Positions 6,109-9,279 of a stretch of 9,279 nucleotides of DNA are shown piece after piece. The position numbers and the translations under genes were made by a program. Under the pieces are notes generated by a model. It searched no databases. It was not told where the DNA came from and worked only from the letters and a program-made list of their open reading frames with translations. Source of the DNA: Mycoplasmatota bacterium (GTDB lineage Bacteria > Bacillota_I > Bacilli_A > Izemoplasmatales > Izemoplasmataceae); NCBI GenBank assembly GCA_030636545.1, contig DAOVWR010000043.1, forward strand, positions 1 to 9,279, written 5' to 3'. Numbering within the stretch: position 1 is the stretch's first letter; the number at the start of each line of letters is the position of its first letter.

Positions 6109-7497
6109 ATGAACATTGAATTACTCGATGAGAATTCAGATAAGTTCTTTTATAAGAAATTAATAAAGATTGCCGCACCAATTGCTTTAGCACAATTAAT
6201 GGCTAGTCTACTAAGTATTATTGATATGTTTATGGTATCAAATCTTGGAGAGTTAGCAGTTGACGCAGTCGGTGTTGGTGCTCAGTTTGCATTTTTATTG
6301 TTTATGATGATATTTGGTTTCTTCACAGGACTAGCAATCTTTATTGCTCAGTACTGGGGAAGTAAAGAAATCGATAATATCCATAAAGTATTTATAATAT
6401 CAATTATAATCGGTGCTATTATCTCATTATTATTCTTTATCGTCGCTTTTTTCTTTCCAAATGCTTTAGTTGGAATTTTTGATCACTATGATACGGAAGT
6501 TAAAAGTACATTATTTAGAGAGTTTGGTGTTAGTTATCTAAGAATTGCAGGATTTGCCTATTTTTCTATGACAATTACATTTGCAATTGGAATTTTAATG
6601 CGAAGTGTTGAGAAAGTTGGCTATCCACAGTATGTTGCTATGGGTACTGTTGCACTTAATACATTGCTTAACTACTTATTAATTAACGGAAATTGGGGAT
6701 TTCCAGAGTTAGGTGTTAGAGGAGCAGCTATTGCTACTACTACATCAAGCTTTTTAGGAACAATCTTCTTAATAGGTTATCTGTTTTTCTCAAAAGAAGA
6801 AGTATTTAGAATTAGAATTAATGAATACAAAAATATTACTAAAGAATTTGTAATTAAACTATTTAAAAAAGCTTTACCAGTAGTACTTAATGAAACTGCA
6901 TGGGGACTAGGAATGAGTCTTTACCTTGTAGCATTTGCTTTTAAAGGTGAAAACTTATCAAGTATTATTATCAGTAATAATGTTATGGGCATAATTTGGG
7001 CTTTAATGTCTGGATTAAGTAGTGCTTGTGCGATTATGATTGGCAAGAAACTTGGTGAAAATAATCTAGATTTAGCAAAAAAATGGGGTATTAAGTTTAC
7101 AAAATTATCAGTTGTAGCAGGACTTGTTTTAGGAGCTCTTCTATTCGTACTTAGTGATCCACTGGCTAACCAGTTTACTCATTTATCTGCGGAAGTTATT
7201 CGTAGTATGTCACTGATCTTAAAAGTATTTAGTTTTTATATTGTAATAAAGTTTGTGAATGTTATTCAAATTGTTGGTACCTTAAGAGCAGGTGGAGATA
7301 CATTATACTCATTTCTTGCTGAAGTAGGGCCATTATGGCTTGTCGGTGTACCGCTCGCATTTATCTTAAGTATTTATACTGACTTACCTTTGTATTTGAT
7401 AATTGCAATCGTAAATCTTGAAGAAGTAATTAAGGTTGTCTTACTGCTTTGGCGATTCTTTACCTTTAAATGGGTTAAAAACTTAACATTAGAGTAA
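6109..7497 (+). CDS. MATE family multidrug/toxin efflux transporter
   Basis: A 462-residue integral membrane protein of the MATE family, which exports cationic or other organic compounds in exchange for Na+ or H+. Family features: a short amphipathic N-terminus, P24 and a D39 motif in the first membrane segment (LLSIIDMFMVSNLG), then FIAQYWGSKE (78-87), and in the second half GTLRAGGDTL and the WLVGVPLAF segment. Many hydrophobic stretches fit the usual 12 helices in two six-helix lobes. The type resembles NorM-like Bacillota MATEs; the substrate cannot be told from sequence. The ATG follows the deoB TAA with no gap, and GGAGGA (6093-6098) lies inside deoB, so it is co-translated with deoB. 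No matching regulator lies nearby. I see no clear terminator after it; a weak dyad at 7508-7530 overlaps the next promoter. Confidence 0.92.
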   Translation: MNIELLDENSDKFFYKKLIKIAAPIALAQLMASLLSIIDMFMVSNLGELAVDAVGVGAQFAFLLFMMIFGFFTGLAIFIAQYWGSKEIDNIHKVFIISIIIGAIISLLFFIVAFFFPNALVGIFDHYDTEVKSTLFREFGVSYLRIAGFAYFSMTITFAIGILMRSVEKVGYPQYVAMGTVALNTLLNYLLINGNWGFPELGVRGAAIATTTSSFLGTIFLIGYLFFSKEEVFRIRINEYKNITKEFVIKLFKKALPVVLNETAWGLGMSLYLVAFAFKGENLSSIIISNNVMGIIWALMSGLSSACAIMIGKKLGENNLDLAKKWGIKFTKLSVVAGLVLGALLFVLSDPLANQFTHLSAEVIRSMSLILKVFSFYIVIKFVNVIQIVGTLRAGGDTLYSFLAEVGPLWLVGVPLAFILSIYTDLPLYLIIAIVNLEEVIKVVLLLWRFFTFKWVKNLTLE

Positions 7498-7506
7498 AAA
7501 ATGGTT

Positions 7507-7534
7507 TTGCAATAAAGATGGTTTATTGTATAAT
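7507..7534 (+). promoter_or_regulatory. ruvB-queA promoter
   Basis: TTGCAA (7507-7512) and a perfect TATAAT (7529-7534) are separated by 16 nt, in the 56-nt gap between the MATE stop and the ruvB start. The -35 is identical to the one proposed for lepA. The predicted start near 7541 coincides with the ribosome binding site GAGGTGAT (7541-7548), giving a very short leader. It would let ruvB-queA be expressed apart from the upstream operon. Confidence 0.65.
7508..7530. repeat. imperfect dyad within the ruvB promoter
   Basis: TGCAATAAA (7508-7516) pairs with TTTATTGTA (7522-7530), 9 bp with one G-U, around GATGG. The left arm covers most of the -35 and the right arm reaches the -10, so it fits an operator. 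As RNA it could be a weak terminator for the MATE operon, but the stem is AT-rich and the following T-run is short. A direct repeat ATGGTTT (7501-7507 and 7518-7524) overlaps it. Confidence 0.4.
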
Positions 7535-7553
7535 TTTAATGAGGTGATTTTGG

Positions 7554-8558
7554 ATGGAAAAGAAAATACTAACAAATGAAATTCTTGAAGAAGACATAGA
7601 AATTTTATCTTTAAGACCCAAGTTTTTAAAAGAGTATATTGGACAAGAAAAAGTAAAAGAGATGATGGATATCTTTATTCGTGCTGCAAAGAATAGAAAT
7701 GAGGCATTAGATCATGTTCTTTTATACGGTCCTCCTGGACTTGGTAAAACTACTTTAGCCAATATAATAGCGAACGAAATAGGAGTTAACATAAAAGTGA
7801 CAAGTGGTCCTTCAATTGAAAAAAGTGGAGACTTGGCAGTCATTTTAACTAGCTTAGAACCAGGCGACATATTGTTTATAGATGAGATTCATAGATTACC
7901 TAGAATTGTTGAAGAAATACTGTATCCAGCCATGGAAGATTTTGTAATCGATATTATCGTTGGAAGAGACACTACAAGTAAGTCTATTAGAGTTGATTTA
8001 CCTCCATTTACACTAGTAGGAGCAACTACTAGATATGGTGACTTAAGTTCTCCACTAAGGGATAGATTTGGTGTTGTCCATAAATTGGAATACTATAGTA
8101 ATAGTGAATTACAGGAAATTTGCACGAGAACAGCCAAAATATTCGAGTGTGAAATTCATAAAGATGCTGTCTTTGAAATTGCTAGAAGAAGCCGTGGTAC
8201 ACCGAGAATCGTTAATAGACTATTCAGAAGAGTAAGAGACTTTGCTGATGTACTAAATGACGGAATCATCAGTTTTGACATCTGCCAACTAGCTTTAGGA
8301 AAACTACATATTGATGAAATAGGTCTTGATTCTAAAGATCATGCCTATTTACTAGGTATTATCGATAAATTTGATGGCGGGCCTGTTGGAGTTGAGAGTT
8401 TAGCCGCATCAATTGGCGAAGAAACTACTACCATAGAAGATGTTTATGAACCATATTTATTACAAATAGGCTTCATTAAACGTACTCAAAGAGGAAGAGT
8501 TGCTACAGATAAGGCATATAAACATCTGAAAAAGAAGCATAATTTGAGGTTATTTTGA
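7554..8558 (+). CDS. ruvB: Holliday junction branch migration ATPase RuvB
   Basis: RuvB is the hexameric AAA+ motor that, loaded by RuvA, drives branch migration of Holliday junctions. At 334 residues it is full length. Walker A is GPPGLGKT (59-66), Walker B LFIDE (107-111), sensor 1 GATTR (156-160), the arginine finger R169 in SPLRDRFG, and sensor 2 R218 in RGTPRIVNRL. The C-terminal winged-helix DNA-binding domain includes GGPVGVESLAASIGEE and IEDVYEPYLLQIGFIKRT and ends with RGRVAT. The ATG at 7554 has GAGGTGAT 5 nt upstream. It overlaps queA by 1 nt (TGATG). The ruvB-queA pair is conserved in many bacteria, but the usual upstream ruvA is missing and a MATE gene stands there. Confidence 0.98.
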   Translation: MEKKILTNEILEEDIEILSLRPKFLKEYIGQEKVKEMMDIFIRAAKNRNEALDHVLLYGPPGLGKTTLANIIANEIGVNIKVTSGPSIEKSGDLAVILTSLEPGDILFIDEIHRLPRIVEEILYPAMEDFVIDIIVGRDTTSKSIRVDLPPFTLVGATTRYGDLSSPLRDRFGVVHKLEYYSNSELQEICTRTAKIFECEIHKDAVFEIARRSRGTPRIVNRLFRRVRDFADVLNDGIISFDICQLALGKLHIDEIGLDSKDHAYLLGIIDKFDGGPVGVESLAASIGEETTTIEDVYEPYLLQIGFIKRTQRGRVATDKAYKHLKKKHNLRLF

Positions 8559-9279
8559 TGAAAGTAAGTGATTTTAATTATGTTTTACCAGAGGAGTTAA
8601 TTGCCCAAACTCCATTAAAAAATCGTAGTGCTTCAAGACTATTAGTTATAAATAAAAATACAGGGAATATAAAACATGACCATTTTTTAAATATTATAGA
8701 TTATTTAAATGAAGGAGATGTATTAGTATTAAATGATACCTCTGTTATACCTGCAAGATTATTTGGATTTAAAGAAGATACTTTAGCTGCAATTGAGATA
8801 CTCCTTCTTAAACAAAGAGAAGATGATGTTTGGGAATGTCTTGTTAAAAAAGCGCGTAAAATAAAGGTTGGTACTACAGTTATCTTTGGTAATGGACTAT
8901 TAAAAGCAAAATGTATAAAGGTCTATGAAGAAGGATTAAGAGATTTTGAAATGATCTATAACGGTGTGTTTTATGAAATAATTGACCAGTTAGGCGAAAT
9001 GCCTTTACCACCTTATATTCATGAAAAATTACTTGACCAAGACAGATATCAAACTGTATATAACAAGTTTAGAGGTAGTGCTGCTGCACCAACAGCGGGA
9101 CTGCATTTCACTAAAAATTTGCTTAAAAGAATTACTGAAAAAAAGGTTGAAATTGTTTACGTAACTCTCCATGTTGGCCTTGGTACATTCAGACCAGTCC
9201 AAGTGGAGACAATCGAGGATCATCATATGCATACAGAATACTATCAGATGACAGATAAGTGTGCAAATACCTTAAATAA
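8558..9279 (+). CDS. queA: S-adenosylmethionine:tRNA ribosyltransferase-isomerase QueA (partial, 3' end cut)
   Basis: QueA transfers and isomerises the ribosyl moiety of SAM onto preQ1 at the tRNA wobble position, forming epoxyqueuosine in the queuosine pathway. The first 240 codons are visible and the frame is open to the window edge; full proteins have ~340 residues. The start MKVSDFNYVLPEELIAQTP is typical. Family blocks NDTSVIPARLFG (59-70), WECLVKKARK, LGEMPLPPYIHEKL, RYQTVY, GSAAAPTAGLHF (173-184) and HVGLGTFRPV (205-214) are all present. The ATG at 8558 overlaps the ruvB TGA; GAGGT (8546-8550) lies 7 nt upstream inside ruvB, implying coupled translation. In many genomes tgt follows queA; that lies outside this window. 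Confidence 0.97.
   Translation, partial: MKVSDFNYVLPEELIAQTPLKNRSASRLLVINKNTGNIKHDHFLNIIDYLNEGDVLVLNDTSVIPARLFGFKEDTLAAIEILLLKQREDDVWECLVKKARKIKVGTTVIFGNGLLKAKCIKVYEEGLRDFEMIYNGVFYEIIDQLGEMPLPPYIHEKLLDQDRYQTVYNKFRGSAAAPTAGLHFTKNLLKRITEKKVEIVYVTLHVGLGTFRPVQVETIEDHHMHTEYYQMTDKCANTLN

Noticed and set aside
9029..9232. Minus-strand open frame of 67 codons inside queA
   Set aside because: The plus strand encodes conserved QueA blocks across the same bases.
1..9279. CRISPR arrays, tRNA/rRNA genes, riboswitches, insertion sequences
   Set aside because: I saw no regularly spaced repeats, cloverleaf sequences, long leaders or transposase genes. Intergenic gaps are all under 200 nt.

Overview
The window is strongly AT-rich DNA from a low-GC Gram-positive bacterium. 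Gene content, strong AGGAGG-type ribosome binding sites and short intergenic gaps fit Bacillota or the Mollicutes side of that group. I would guess an Acholeplasma/Izemoplasma/Haloplasma-like lineage, but no marker here settles it. The standard code is used: no gene has an internal TGA, every Trp I read is TGG, and ruvB stops at a TGA that overlaps the queA start. This argues against mycoplasmas that read TGA as Trp.

Layout. (1) Positions 1-150 hold the possible last codons of an unseen upstream gene, a rho-independent terminator, and the lepA promoter and ribosome binding site. (2) lepA (elongation factor 4) runs 151-1983 and ends at a bidirectional terminator (2008-2032). The same terminator serves a convergent gene at 2729-2052, which encodes a lipoprotein with an acidic repeat stalk and a DUF2202 ferritin-like domain. 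(3) The 174-nt region 2730-2903 is divergent. It carries a lipoprotein promoter with three copies of a CTTCACATA-like repeat, and a hemW promoter whose -10 lies in a 15-bp palindrome. (4) hemW (corrected start 2904), xerD, deoB and a MATE transporter follow with gaps of 11, -1 and 0 nt, which looks like one operon. (5) A new promoter at 7507-7534, inside an imperfect dyad, precedes ruvB and queA. These two overlap by 1 nt, and queA runs off the right edge.

Functions are mostly housekeeping: translation (LepA), heme trafficking (HemW), chromosome dimer resolution (XerD), pentose-phosphate/nucleoside catabolism (DeoB), efflux (MATE), Holliday junction migration (RuvB) and queuosine tRNA modification (QueA). 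The order is a mosaic of arrangements known in Bacillota. lepA-hemW is interrupted by the lipoprotein gene, xerD-deoB is intact, and ruvB-queA is intact but has no ruvA directly upstream.

I found no convincing new multi-gene system. The most unusual item is the ferritin-like lipoprotein and its regulatory region, which it shares with hemW.
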